This document shows, one piece after another, positions 16,693 to 25,479 of a stretch of 47,550 bases of DNA (positions within the stretch are counted from its first letter, which is position 1; the number at the start of each line of letters is the position of its first letter). This stretch comes from an uncultured Aeromonadales bacterium. Lineage in GTDB: Bacteria > Pseudomonadota > Gammaproteobacteria > Enterobacterales > Succinivibrionaceae. A model generated the notes under the pieces. The model was given only the letters and a program-made list of their open reading frames with translations. It was not told where the DNA came from and did no database searches. The DNA is taken from NCBI GenBank assembly GCA_902782145.1, contig CACZLZ010000020.1:1-47550 (forward strand), given 5' to 3'. The position numbers were made by a program, and so were the translations under genes.

Positions 16693-17943
16693 TTGTCCAA
16701 GCGCAGAGTAGTGGTTACCGGCATTGGCATTCTTTGTCCGGTGGGCCTGGATCTTGAGGAATCATGGAAGAACATTCTGGCTGGTGTCAGCGGCATTGTC
16801 CCGATAACCGACTTTGACGCCTCCGAGTTCACCAGCAGGATTGCAGGTCTGGTGAAGGGCTTTGATCCGTCAAAATACGGCATCGGCAACAAGGATGCCC
16901 GGAAGATGGATCTCTTCATCCAGTATGCCATCGCCGCCGCCGCCCAGGCCATGGATGATGCGGGCCTTCATCCCGTGGGCGAGGAGGCGGAGCGGTACGG
17001 CACGTCCATCGGCTCCGGCATCGGAGGCCTGGGGACCATTGGTGTCAACCATGACTCCTTCTTCAAGGGCGGCCCCCGGAAGATCTCCCCCTTCTTCATT
17101 CCCGCATCCATTGTGAACATGGCAGCGGGTCATGTGTCCATTCTGAACAACCTCCGGGGTCCCAGCATCGCCTGTGCCACCGCCTGCTCCACCGGCACCC
17201 ATGCCATCGGCCTGGGCGCACGGATGATCCAGAACGGTGACGCTGACGTCATGGTGTGCGGCGGCGCTGAGAAGGCCTCGGTGCCCATGGGGATCGGCGG
17301 CTTCTGCGCCCTGAAGGCCCTGTCCACCAGGAATGATGATCCCGCCCGGGCCAGCCGCCCCTGGGATCAGGATCGGGACGGCTTTGTCCTGGGTGACGGC
17401 GCCGGCATTCTGGTGCTGGAAGAGCTGGAGCACGCCAAGGCCCGGGGTGCCAAGATTTATGCTGAGATGGCAGGCTTTGGCATGAGCTCTGACGCCCACC
17501 ACATGACTGCACCTCCTGAGGACGGTGCCGGTGCGGCTCTGTCCATGCGCAATGCCATCAAAGATGCGGGGATCACCCCTGATCAGGTCCAGTACATCAA
17601 CGCCCACGGCACCTCCACCCATCTGGGTGATCTGGCTGAGATCCGGGCGGTGAAGTCTGTGTTCGGTGATCAGGCCTCCAAGGTGATGGTGAATTCCACC
17701 AAGTCCATGACCGGTCACCTGCTGGGTGCCGCCGGTGCTGTGGAGGCCATCTTCACGGTGATGTGCATTCATGACGGCATGGTGCCTCCCACTATCAACA
17801 TTGAGAATGTGGATCCTGAGTGCGCGGACATGGATCTGTGCCAGAACGGGGCCCGCAAGGCTGATGTGGAATACGGTCTGTCCAATTCCTTCGGCTTCGG
17901 CGGCACCAACGGATCAGTGCTTTTCCGCAAGTACAGGGACTGA
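16693..17943 (+). CDS. fabF: 3-oxoacyl-ACP synthase II (KAS II)
   Basis: FabF extends acyl-ACP chains with malonyl-ACP. The start is a TTG at 16693, preceded at five bases by GGAGG and giving the family N-terminus (M)[11 protein letters not shown]; an ATG-less extension from 16624 runs through the acpP terminator and is rejected. The 416-residue product has the catalytic Cys in [10 protein letters not shown], His in [11 protein letters not shown] and His in [32 protein letters not shown] and the end [12 protein letters not shown] are all present. It is the last recognisable fatty-acid gene of the cluster and is followed by a terminator. Confidence 0.97.
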   Translation: MSKRRVVVTGIGILCPVGLDLEESWKNILAGVSGIVPITDFDASEFTSRIAGLVKGFDPSKYGIGNKDARKMDLFIQYAIAAAAQAMDDAGLHPVGEEAERYGTSIGSGIGGLGTIGVNHDSFFKGGPRKISPFFIPASIVNMAAGHVSILNNLRGPSIACATACSTGTHAIGLGARMIQNGDADVMVCGGAEKASVPMGIGGFCALKALSTRNDDPARASRPWDQDRDGFVLGDGAGILVLEELEHAKARGAKIYAEMAGFGMSSDAHHMTAPPEDGAGAALSMRNAIKDAGITPDQVQYINAHGTSTHLGDLAEIRAVKSVFGDQASKVMVNSTKSMTGHLLGAAGAVEAIFTVMCIHDGMVPPTINIENVDPECADMDLCQNGARKADVEYGLSNSFGFGGTNGSVLFRKYRD

Positions 17944-17978
17944 TCCCGTCTGATCTCCCTGGGGGATCGGCAGCCTGA

Positions 17979-18007
17979 GGACGGCCATGGTGCCGTCCTT
18001 TGTTGTT
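17979..18007 (+). terminator. Rho-independent terminator after fabF
   Basis: GGACGGC (17979-17985), loop CATGGT, GCCGTCC (17992-17998), then TTTGTTGTT. Confidence 0.82.
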
Positions 18008-18092
18008 ATGGGACGGCAGACATGATCCGGCGGAAACCGGAACGTCCCGCAGTCGGACTTTTGGGGAATGGATGCGTTGAGGGGAGGAGGCC

Positions 18093-21000
18093 TTGAGGGT
18101 AGAGGAAGATAACCAGAGCGGCACCGGGGAGCCGGGCGGCGGCAGCGGACTGGATTTTGCCTATGTGCACCAGCTTAACGCCGCTGATTACCAGGATCTC
18201 CCCATAGCCGTGCTGGCACTGTCCAACCGGCCCCGGAACGGCCTGCTCCGCTCCGGGGTGCGCACCGTGGGCCAGCTGCTGCGGATGGACTATTTCAGCC
18301 TCCATGAGCTCCCCTCCCTGGGGCCGGACTCCGTGCGTCAGATCATGGCCCAGCTGAAGGACTTTGCCGAGCGGGAGCGCCGGTGCCAGGCCGGGCAGAG
18401 CCTGCCCTCCGGGCTGGTTTCCTCATTGCCGGCAGATCAGGCCGCCCGGCTCCGGGAAAGGCTCCGGGCCTTCCTTATGAGCGAAGACGGGGAACTGGCC
18501 CCGGGGGAGCCGGGATCCGGGGAGGAGGGGATCTGCCAGAAGATCCGGGAGGCCGTCGAGATCCTGGGAGATCGGAAACTCTGCCTTGAGCTCCTTGAGG
18601 CTCCGGAGGCTGCTGCCGCCGTGGCGGCTGGTCTCAGGGATCACCTCACCGCCTCTGAGATCGCATTGATGCTGAAGGAGGCGGACAAGATCATCCCCTG
18701 GGGGATCAGCCGGCGCCCTCTGCTTCCCCTGGCAGTGCTGCACAGGGATCTGGGGGGCAGCCGGGAACTGGCCGGGCTGGCGCGTTCCCGGGACCGGATG
18801 GCAGATCTGCCGGCGCTGTTTCTCCGGGTTACCAGGGAGGGCGGAGGAGAGCAGATGAGGCTGCTGTTCCTGTCCTTCATGGCCTGGATTGACGAATGTC
18901 TGCATGCTGAACGGGCCGTCATGGACGGTGTACGGCGGCTTCTGGGACCCCGGGCGGATGATCTGGAGCAGATTGTGAAGCTCAAAATGGTGTGCGGGAC
19001 GGCTGAGGAGACCGCCCGGCAGCTGGGATCCCCTCCGGACAAAGTCCGTTCCGTGCTCATCCAGTATGCCGTCCGGTTCTGGGAGGCCTGGCAGTTTCTC
19101 CGAGCTGATCCGGTGCTGTTCCTCCATGTGATCCATGGGGGCCATTTTCTGGTGGGCTTTGATGAGCTCCACCGTCTTTGCGGGGACTTTGCCGGCTTTT
19201 TCAGGGAGATCTGCCGGCTTTCCCGGAAGAAGATGCCGGAGGTGATCCCCTTTTTCTACTGCCGGGAACTGGATGTCCTGGTGGTGCGCCGGCCGGGATC
19301 CGGGGCGCCGGATCCGGTGCTCCTGGAAAGCATCGCCCGGGAGATCCGGGACTTTTACCCCCGGATGGCCGATCCCCGGGATATTCCGGCCCTGACCGAT
19401 GAGGCCGCCCGGCGGTTCAGCCTGGAGCCGAAACTGGCGGAGGATCTGTTTTACCTGTGGTTCCGCCGGCACCACCGGGGCCGCTGCGGCGAGTACTACA
19501 CCCGGGGCCGGATCACGGGACCTGACGCCTGTGCCTTTATTCTCCGGCAGATCTTCCCCCTGGGCTACAAGATCCGGAACCCCCAGGACAAGAAGCGCTT
19601 CGGGGACTGCCTTGGGGACATGTGCGCGGAGCTAGAGCTGGATCCGGAGCTGAAGAGCCGGTTTGAGCCGGTGATTGAGCGGGTGGGGATCCTGTGCGGT
19701 CCGGGATCTTACATGCACCCGGATCATCTGCATGTGGAGCCGGAGATCCTGGAGGGGATCCGGGATTATATCAGTGCCGCCCCCCAGGACTACCTGGAGT
19801 ACACCGATATCTTCCATGATCTGGAGGATCTTCTCCGGGGCACGGTCATAACCGATCCCTGGCTGCTCCAGGGGGCGCTGCAGAAGTACGGCTGCCAGTA
19901 TGAGCAGGTCCGGGGCTATGTGCGGAAGACTCCGGATCTGAACCGCCAGGTTGCGGCAGAGCAGTTTGCTGAGCAGCTGGGGTATGTGAGCAAAGAGGAA
20001 CTGGGGAAGAGGTTTGCCAGCCTCAGGAATGAGGCGGCAGTGCAGATGCTCCTGGCCCGGAGCCTGGAGCTGTTCCGCTATGGCAGCCGGGGCATTGTCC
20101 ACGGGGCAGTCTATGACATCACGGATGAGGACTATGCATCATTGCGGCAGTTGCTCTCCTTCTGGTGCGGCGGAAAGCCTCTGTTTTCCGGCATGGTTTA
20201 TTCCCACTGCCTGTCCGCGTGCCCGGAGTTTCTGGAGCGCAACCATCTGGGGGATCCCCGGAGCCTGACGGGGATCCTGCTGCACATGTTCCGGGGCGAG
20301 TTCTGCTTCCGCAGCCGGGAGATCGGTCCCCTGATCCAGGATGCCGGGGCGAAGGAGATGACGATCCGGGAGTCTTTTGCCTCCCGGAAAAGCCTGCTGC
20401 TGGGAGAACTGGCTGACTGCTGCGCCGGACTTGGTATCGCCTACCGATCCCATGCCGAGATGGCGGCGGTGCTGCTGCCGGACTTTGCCATGAAGGATGA
20501 TCGGAGTCTGGTGCCCTGGGGATCGACGGGGATCACTGAGGAGATGATCCCCGGGATCTGTGCCCTTGCCGGGGATCGGGTGCGGGACCGGGGAGGATTT
20601 CTGGCCCTGGATTTGGTTGAGGACTTCAGCTTTCTCCCGGAGGCTGCTGTTCCCTGGAGCCGATATCTGCTACTGAGCGTGATCCGCCGGGGCGGCACCC
20701 CGGGGATCACCATGATCCGTCCCAGCCCCCGCCAGGGCTGCGGTGCGGTGCTAACCACCGGCCGGTACACAGGTATGAGCTACAGCTCCCTGGTGCTTGC
20801 CCTTCTGGCAGAGCACCGGGAAAAGGAAGGGCTTTTTGCCACCGTGGATGATCTGGGAGCCTGGCTTGGGGATCGGGGGCTGATTGGCTGCCGGATCCCG
20901 GGCTTTGTGCACACAGGGGATTTTGTGTCCGGTGGTGGACCCGGCACCAGGTTCAGTTCTGGATTTCCGGAAAGTGCTCTGAAGGATCAGGGGACTGTCG

Positions 21001-22226
21001 CTTCGGGAGGAGCGCCGGCTGAGGGTGACGCTGATCAGGAAACGTTCCCCGGAGAGGCTGGTACCAAGCTCACAACGGAACCCGGGAAAACAGCAGCAGT
21101 TACAGAGGCAACTGCCGGATCTGATCCGGCGGGCGGTGACCGGGTACCCTCATCACCTTCTGTGACGGAGCCTGGAACAGAGCCTTGGGAAACTCCTGAT
21201 CCCGGGGCAGAGCCTGAGCCTCAGTCTGTATCAGAGTTGGAGCCTGAGTCTGAGTCAGTGCCTCAGTCTGGGTCAGAGTTGGAGCTTGAGTCAGAGCCGG
21301 AGCCTAAGTCAGGTTTAGGGCAGGAGCCGGATCTTCACCATAAGTCCCCGTCCGGATCCGGGGAAAGGGGCCGTGTAAGGGCGGATGCCTGCTCCACAGT
21401 TGCTGAAAGTGAGGATGTCTGCAGTGCCCCAGGCGGTGATGACTCTGGTGCAATGCCATCTGACGTTGATATCGGGCCTGCGGATCCTGGCACTGGACAC
21501 AGATCCCCGGCGCGTAAAGGCAGGAAGTCCCGGGGATCGGCTGCCGGGACCGGAGGAGGCAGATCTGAGCCGGATCAGCAGCTTCAGATGTTTTCCCTCT
21601 TCCCGGACAGCCCGGAGACGGAGGATGACGGAGGACTTCAGGCTGATCTGTTCCCTGAAGAAGATCCGGTGGAGTCCGGTGAGCAGGAGCCCGAGCTGCC
21701 ATTCCTGTCTTCCGTGGCTGCGGATGCCTGGGGCGGGGAAACTGAGCCGGAAACTGGGGAAACTGAGCCCGAGGCCGGGAGATACGAGCCGGAAGTTGTG
21801 GGATATGAACCCGCAGCCGGAGAGGAGATCTCAGGGAGTGCGGCCCCCGGAACGGCTGACAGGGCTGATGTTATTCCTGGGACTGAAACCCCTGAGTGTC
21901 CGGAGGAGCCTGCATCTGAGGGTGAGAGCTCGGTGTCCGTGGCTGATGAGGGTGAAGGCTCGGCGTCCGTGGCTGATGAGGCAGCATCCGGGAGCGGAAT
22001 TCCTGGATCCCGTGCGGTGGTTGATGGGGCTGATGTGCCTGTGACTGGTGTCCCGGTCAATGGAATTGCATTTTCGGGATCAGAGGACGGATCTGACGGG
22101 AATGAGAGCTCTCGGGCAGGGGAAGAAACTCCTGGAAATGCGGGCTCCGGGAGTGAAGAGTCTGGAGGGCTCCAGGGAGAGGAGCAGGAGAACACCGCCC
22201 CGGGGGCGAACTGGGAACTGTTCTGA
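18093..22226 (+). CDS. 1377-residue protein with RNA polymerase alpha-CTD-like N-terminus and long acidic tail; function unknown
   Basis: The start is TTG 18093 behind GGGGAGGAGGCC, a strong ribosome binding site. Residues about 35-90 (LPIAVLALSNRPRNGLLRSG, VRTVGQLLRM, ELPSLGPDSVRQIMAQL) follow the alpha C-terminal domain pattern of RNA polymerase: a first helix, a helix-hairpin-helix, then SLG-x-S. Around 302-330 (GTAEETARQLGSPPDKVRSV) looks like a helix-turn-helix of sigma region 4 type. Residues 340-945 are alpha-helical and unrecognised, with several Cys and many Trp/Phe/Tyr. From about 946 to the end the chain is disordered, rich in Glu, Pro and Ser, and carries 14- and 10-residue repeats. 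Clamp-like motifs QLQMF (1163-1167) and QADLF (1183-1187) occur in that tail. The gene lies between fabF and mltG, where relatives often have pabC. I recall large Firmicute proteins with an alpha-CTD plus sigma-like helix-turn-helix; distant kinship is inference. Confidence 0.8.
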   Translation: MRVEEDNQSGTGEPGGGSGLDFAYVHQLNAADYQDLPIAVLALSNRPRNGLLRSGVRTVGQLLRMDYFSLHELPSLGPDSVRQIMAQLKDFAERERRCQAGQSLPSGLVSSLPADQAARLRERLRAFLMSEDGELAPGEPGSGEEGICQKIREAVEILGDRKLCLELLEAPEAAAAVAAGLRDHLTASEIALMLKEADKIIPWGISRRPLLPLAVLHRDLGGSRELAGLARSRDRMADLPALFLRVTREGGGEQMRLLFLSFMAWIDECLHAERAVMDGVRRLLGPRADDLEQIVKLKMVCGTAEETARQLGSPPDKVRSVLIQYAVRFWEAWQFLRADPVLFLHVIHGGHFLVGFDELHRLCGDFAGFFREICRLSRKKMPEVIPFFYCRELDVLVVRRPGSGAPDPVLLESIAREIRDFYPRMADPRDIPALTDEAARRFSLEPKLAEDLFYLWFRRHHRGRCGEYYTRGRITGPDACAFILRQIFPLGYKIRNPQDKKRFGDCLGDMCAELELDPELKSRFEPVIERVGILCGPGSYMHPDHLHVEPEILEGIRDYISAAPQDYLEYTDIFHDLEDLLRGTVITDPWLLQGALQKYGCQYEQVRGYVRKTPDLNRQVAAEQFAEQLGYVSKEELGKRFASLRNEAAVQMLLARSLELFRYGSRGIVHGAVYDITDEDYASLRQLLSFWCGGKPLFSGMVYSHCLSACPEFLERNHLGDPRSLTGILLHMFRGEFCFRSREIGPLIQDAGAKEMTIRESFASRKSLLLGELADCCAGLGIAYRSHAEMAAVLLPDFAMKDDRSLVPWGSTGITEEMIPGICALAGDRVRDRGGFLALDLVEDFSFLPEAAVPWSRYLLLSVIRRGGTPGITMIRPSPRQGCGAVLTTGRYTGMSYSSLVLALLAEHREKEGLFATVDDLGAWLGDRGLIGCRIPGFVHTGDFVSGGGPGTRFSSGFPESALKDQGTVASGGAPAEGDADQETFPGEAGTKLTTEPGKTAAVTEATAGSDPAGGDRVPSSPSVTEPGTEPWETPDPGAEPEPQSVSELEPESESVPQSGSELELESEPEPKSGLGQEPDLHHKSPSGSGERGRVRADACSTVAESEDVCSAPGGDDSGAMPSDVDIGPADPGTGHRSPARKGRKSRGSAAGTGGGRSEPDQQLQMFSLFPDSPETEDDGGLQADLFPEEDPVESGEQEPELPFLSSVAADAWGGETEPETGETEPEAGRYEPEVVGYEPAAGEEISGSAAPGTADRADVIPGTETPECPEEPASEGESSVSVADEGEGSASVADEAASGSGIPGSRAVVDGADVPVTGVPVNGIAFSGSEDGSDGNESSRAGEETPGNAGSGSEESGGLQGEEQENTAPGANWELF
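21231..21314 (+). repeat. 42-bp coding repeat in the acidic tail
   Basis: TCAGAGTTGGAGC recurs at 21231 and 21273, with the 14-residue units SELEPESESVPQSG and SELELESEPEPKSG. A second, 30-bp pair encodes SVSVADEGEG and related residues at about 21917-21979. Such tandem units change length easily. Confidence 0.7.
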
Positions 22227-22465
22227 TCTCAACCTCAGTCTATTCGGATTCCCCCGGGTGCCGCGCTTCTTCCCGGGTGCTGACTGTCCGCGGTTTCCTG
22301 TGCATGGAATGCCCGGTACGCCGGGTGGTCCTCTCCGTTTTCACCTGGGGCTGGTTTCCGGTGATCTGTGAGGTCCTTCCGGCGGAAGGACACTTTTTCG
22401 CTGCCCCAGGGGAGTTTTCCGGCCATTTCCGGTAAAATGAGGCGCAGTAGTTGCGGTGCGGTCCA
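22227..22465 (+). other. Intergenic region before mltG
   Basis: No coding frame is supported. TAAAAT at about 22433 may be a -10 for mltG-tmk-holB-tatD. The spacing to any -35 is unclear and no TGn extension is present. Confidence 0.35.
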
Positions 22466-23764
22466 ATGCTTTCATTCCTCAAATATCTTTTCATTCTGTT
22501 CCTGGTGGTGTGCGGGACCGCAGCTGGCGGATATTTTTATGTCACCGGCAAACTGGAGGCCATCAGTTCCGCACCGGTTCGGGCCGGCAGCGGGGTTTTC
22601 CGTGTGGCCCCCGGAGCCACACCCCTGGGGGTGATGGATGAACTGAACGGGGATCCGGAGGATCGTTTCTTTTACCGGCTCTGGTTCCGGCTCCATCCTG
22701 AGTATTCCTCCCTGAAGGCCGGGACCTATTCCCTGGAGAAGGCCGTCCGCATCCAGGATGCCTTTGAGATCCTCTGCAGCGGAAAGGAGCTGGCCTATTA
22801 TTTCCCCGTGGTGGAAGGCACCCGGTATGAGCAGATCCTCAGCCGCATGGCCGCTGACAGCAACATCAAAATGGATCTGGAGCCGGACAAGATCCCGGAC
22901 TTCTTCACCCTGAACTCAAAGGATCCTGAGGGTCTGCTGTTTCCTGACTCCTACCGGTTCACCGCCGGTGACACTGCCAGCAGCATACTCCGTCGCTCCT
23001 ACGGGGATCTTGAGTCTTATCTGAAGACTGAATGGGACCACCGGGATCCGGATCTTCCCCTGAAGGATGCCTATGAGGCCCTGATCCTGGCCTCCATTGT
23101 GGAGAAGGAGACTTCCGGGGCCGGGGAGCATGCCACCGTGGCTGCGGTGTTTATCAACCGGCTCAGGCAGAACATGAAACTCCAGTCGGATCCCACCACC
23201 ATCTACGGGGTGAAGGATCGCTACGACGGCAAGATCCACCGCCGGGATCTGGATGATGTGAACCCCTACAACACGTATGTGATCGCCGGGCTGCCGCCCA
23301 CCCCCATTGCCGTGGCCTCCCGGAAGTCCATTCAGGCTGTGCTTCATCCGGAGAAGGTGGATTATCTGTATTTTGTTGCCGACGGCAACGGCGGCCACAC
23401 CTTCAGCACCACCCTGGCGGAGCACAACCGCGCCGTGGCATCTTATCTTAAGGTGCTCCGGGAGCGGAAGAAGCAGCGTGCCGCCAATGCCTCATCTGCG
23501 GCGGAGGGGAACCCCGCCGCCGCCTCTGCGCCGGATCCTGCCGGAGTTCCGGAGGCCAGCGGGGACACTGGTGCGGAGAATGCTCCGGATGCTCTGCCTG
23601 ACGGCGGGGCAGTTTCGGCCGCCGGGAAAGGATCTTCCCTCCGGAGTGCGTCAGCCTCTCCCAGGACACATGCCGCCGGGAGCCGCCGGGGAACCCACCG
23701 GGCCTCTTCTTCCGGCAGCCGCCACCGATCAGCCACCCGGGGCGGCGGCCGCAAAAAGCGCTGA
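22466..23764 (+). CDS. mltG: Endolytic murein transglycosylase MltG (YceG)
   Basis: MltG cuts nascent glycan strands and is thought to terminate peptidoglycan polymerisation. The 432-residue product has one N-terminal transmembrane segment (about 2-24, FLKYLFILFLVVCGTAAGGY) and a LysM-like subdomain. The YceG catalytic domain has Glu213 in ILASIVEKETSG, then FINRLRQNMKLQSDPTTIYG, NPYNTY and GLPPTPIA. Family members are about 340 residues long. Here about 95 further residues form an Ala/Ser/Arg-rich tail ending RGGGRKKR, on the periplasmic side if topology is standard. ATG 22466 is preferred over a TTG at 22451; neither has a strong ribosome binding site. Confidence 0.93.
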   Translation: MLSFLKYLFILFLVVCGTAAGGYFYVTGKLEAISSAPVRAGSGVFRVAPGATPLGVMDELNGDPEDRFFYRLWFRLHPEYSSLKAGTYSLEKAVRIQDAFEILCSGKELAYYFPVVEGTRYEQILSRMAADSNIKMDLEPDKIPDFFTLNSKDPEGLLFPDSYRFTAGDTASSILRRSYGDLESYLKTEWDHRDPDLPLKDAYEALILASIVEKETSGAGEHATVAAVFINRLRQNMKLQSDPTTIYGVKDRYDGKIHRRDLDDVNPYNTYVIAGLPPTPIAVASRKSIQAVLHPEKVDYLYFVADGNGGHTFSTTLAEHNRAVASYLKVLRERKKQRAANASSAAEGNPAAASAPDPAGVPEASGDTGAENAPDALPDGGAVSAAGKGSSLRSASASPRTHAAGSRRGTHRASSSGSRHRSATRGGGRKKR

Positions 23765-23805
23765 GCACCAAGTGCAGATCAGTGAATTCTTTAGGAAAAA
23801 ATCTT

Positions 23806-24438
23806 ATGAAACCAGGCTGTTTTATCGTGTTTGAGGGCCTTGAGGGATCCGGTAAGAGCACCTGCATCAGTTTTCTGGAGAACATGCTCCGGAGCCGCGG
23901 GGTGGAGGACATTGTCCGCACCAGGGAGCCCGGGGGCACCACCCTGGCGGAGAAGCTCCGCAGCATTCTCCTGGATCCCAGCGAGCAGGTGGTACCCGAG
24001 GCTGAGCTCCTGATGATGTATGCCTCCCGGGTCCAGCTGGTGCAGACAGTGATCCGCCCGTCCCTGGAGCGGGGCGCCTATGTTCTGGGGGATCGCCATG
24101 ATCTGTCTTCCATGGCCTACCAGGGCGGCGGCCGGGGCATGGATCTGGAGGTGATCCGCAGCATCCGCCGGGCGGTGCTGGGGGACTTCCGGCCGGATCT
24201 CACCCTGCTTCTGGACATTGATCCCGAGGCCGGTCTTGGCCGGGTGGACAGCCGGGGCCGGGGCCGGGACCGGTTTGAACTGGAAAAACTGGATTTTTAC
24301 CGCAGGATCCGGGAAGTCTACCTTGCCGAGGCGGCAGGTGACAGCTCCATTGCGGTGATTGACGCCTCCGCTCCCCTGGAGCAGGTGACCGGGGCGGTGG
24401 CTGACAGGGTGGAAGAATATCTATGTTCCCGTGGGTGA
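23806..24438 (+). CDS. tmk: Thymidylate kinase
   Basis: It phosphorylates dTMP to dTDP. The 210-residue product (E. coli 213) has the P-loop FEGLEGSGKST, the REPGGT motif, GDRHDLSSMAYQG and the lid region RGRGRDRFE. ATG 23806 matches the family N-terminus and follows AGGAAAAAATCTT; a GTG 24 bases upstream is rejected. The 3' end overlaps holB by 16 bases, so the two are translationally coupled. Confidence 0.96.
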   Translation: MKPGCFIVFEGLEGSGKSTCISFLENMLRSRGVEDIVRTREPGGTTLAEKLRSILLDPSEQVVPEAELLMMYASRVQLVQTVIRPSLERGAYVLGDRHDLSSMAYQGGGRGMDLEVIRSIRRAVLGDFRPDLTLLLDIDPEAGLGRVDSRGRGRDRFELEKLDFYRRIREVYLAEAAGDSSIAVIDASAPLEQVTGAVADRVEEYLCSRG

Positions 24439-25478
24439 AGGATTCCTGGTTCCGTCTCCGGGAGATCTACATGGGTCCCCGGCCTCCCCAGGCGCTGCTG
24501 CTCCACGGAGGTGACGGCCTTGGCAAGAAGGAGATTGCCCTGGAGCTGGGCCGGCTGTTCCTGTGTGAGGACGCCTCGGTGTCTGGCTACTGCGGCAAGT
24601 GCCATTCCTGCAACCTAACGCTGTCGGGAAATCATCCGGATCTGTACAGTGTGGCGGTGCCGCCCCGTTCCCGGATAGGCATCGACGCTGTCCGGGAGGT
24701 TACCGCCGCCATAGTCTCCACCCCCAAACTGGGATGGGGCAAGGCGGTGATCATCGAGAATGCGGAGATGATGACCCTGGAGGCGGCCAATGCGCTGCTG
24801 AAGGCCCTGGAAGAGCCCCAGGGCAGGACGCTGTTTGTCCTGACCTCGGATCACACCGAGATGCTCCTGCCCACCATCATCAGCCGCTGTGTCCCCTTCC
24901 GGATCCCGAATCCCGAGTTTGCCGCCGTCAGGAGCTGGATTTATGAGAACCTTTCTGGTACCAATGCGGATCTTACCGAGGCGGTCTATCAGATCAACCA
25001 CCGCTCCCCCGTGGAGACCGTCAGGTTCTTCCGGGACGGTTACGGTGAACTGTTCGGGAATATGACCCTGGCTGTGGCCCAGATCATGCGCGAGCCTGAC
25101 CGTCTGATGCAGCTCTTGGATCTCATCACGGAGATCTCCGTGAAGATCCAGACCGCTGAGGCGGAGCGCACGGCGGCCCAGGAGAACGACAAGGTGACCA
25201 AAAAGAAGACCTACCGGCTGTGCGTGGGTGATGTGGCGGACTGGATCGTTCACATGCTCATGGATGTGCTGCGGTTCCGCACCACTGGATCCCTGAAGTG
25301 GAACCTGGTGATCCGCTCGCCTCAGATGATGGATTTCTTTGAGCATATTTCCGTCGGGTGCCTGGATCGGGGGATCCTCCGTCTGCAGGACATGGTGCGC
25401 CGGGAGCGGAGCATGGTCAACACCCAGGCATACCTGGAGCTGGCCGACTTTTTCAACATGCTGATAAGGGGAGAATGA
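24423..25478 (+). CDS. holB: DNA polymerase III subunit delta prime
   Basis: It is the non-ATPase arm of the clamp loader. The 351-residue product begins with the AAA+ fold, having a degenerate P-loop (GGDGLGKKEIA) and a zinc module formed by Cys48, Cys57, Cys60 and Cys63 (CGKCHSC). NHPDLY, IIENAEMMTLEAANALLKAL and EEPQGRTLFVLTSD are typical, and SRC is the sensor 1 remnant. It overlaps tmk upstream and is one base from tatD downstream, as in the tmk-holB-tatD order of gammaproteobacteria. A PilZ-domain gene sometimes found between holB and tatD is absent. Confidence 0.95.
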   Translation: MFPWVKDSWFRLREIYMGPRPPQALLLHGGDGLGKKEIALELGRLFLCEDASVSGYCGKCHSCNLTLSGNHPDLYSVAVPPRSRIGIDAVREVTAAIVSTPKLGWGKAVIIENAEMMTLEAANALLKALEEPQGRTLFVLTSDHTEMLLPTIISRCVPFRIPNPEFAAVRSWIYENLSGTNADLTEAVYQINHRSPVETVRFFRDGYGELFGNMTLAVAQIMREPDRLMQLLDLITEISVKIQTAEAERTAAQENDKVTKKKTYRLCVGDVADWIVHMLMDVLRFRTTGSLKWNLVIRSPQMMDFFEHISVGCLDRGILRLQDMVRRERSMVNTQAYLELADFFNMLIRGE

Positions 25479-25479
25479 C

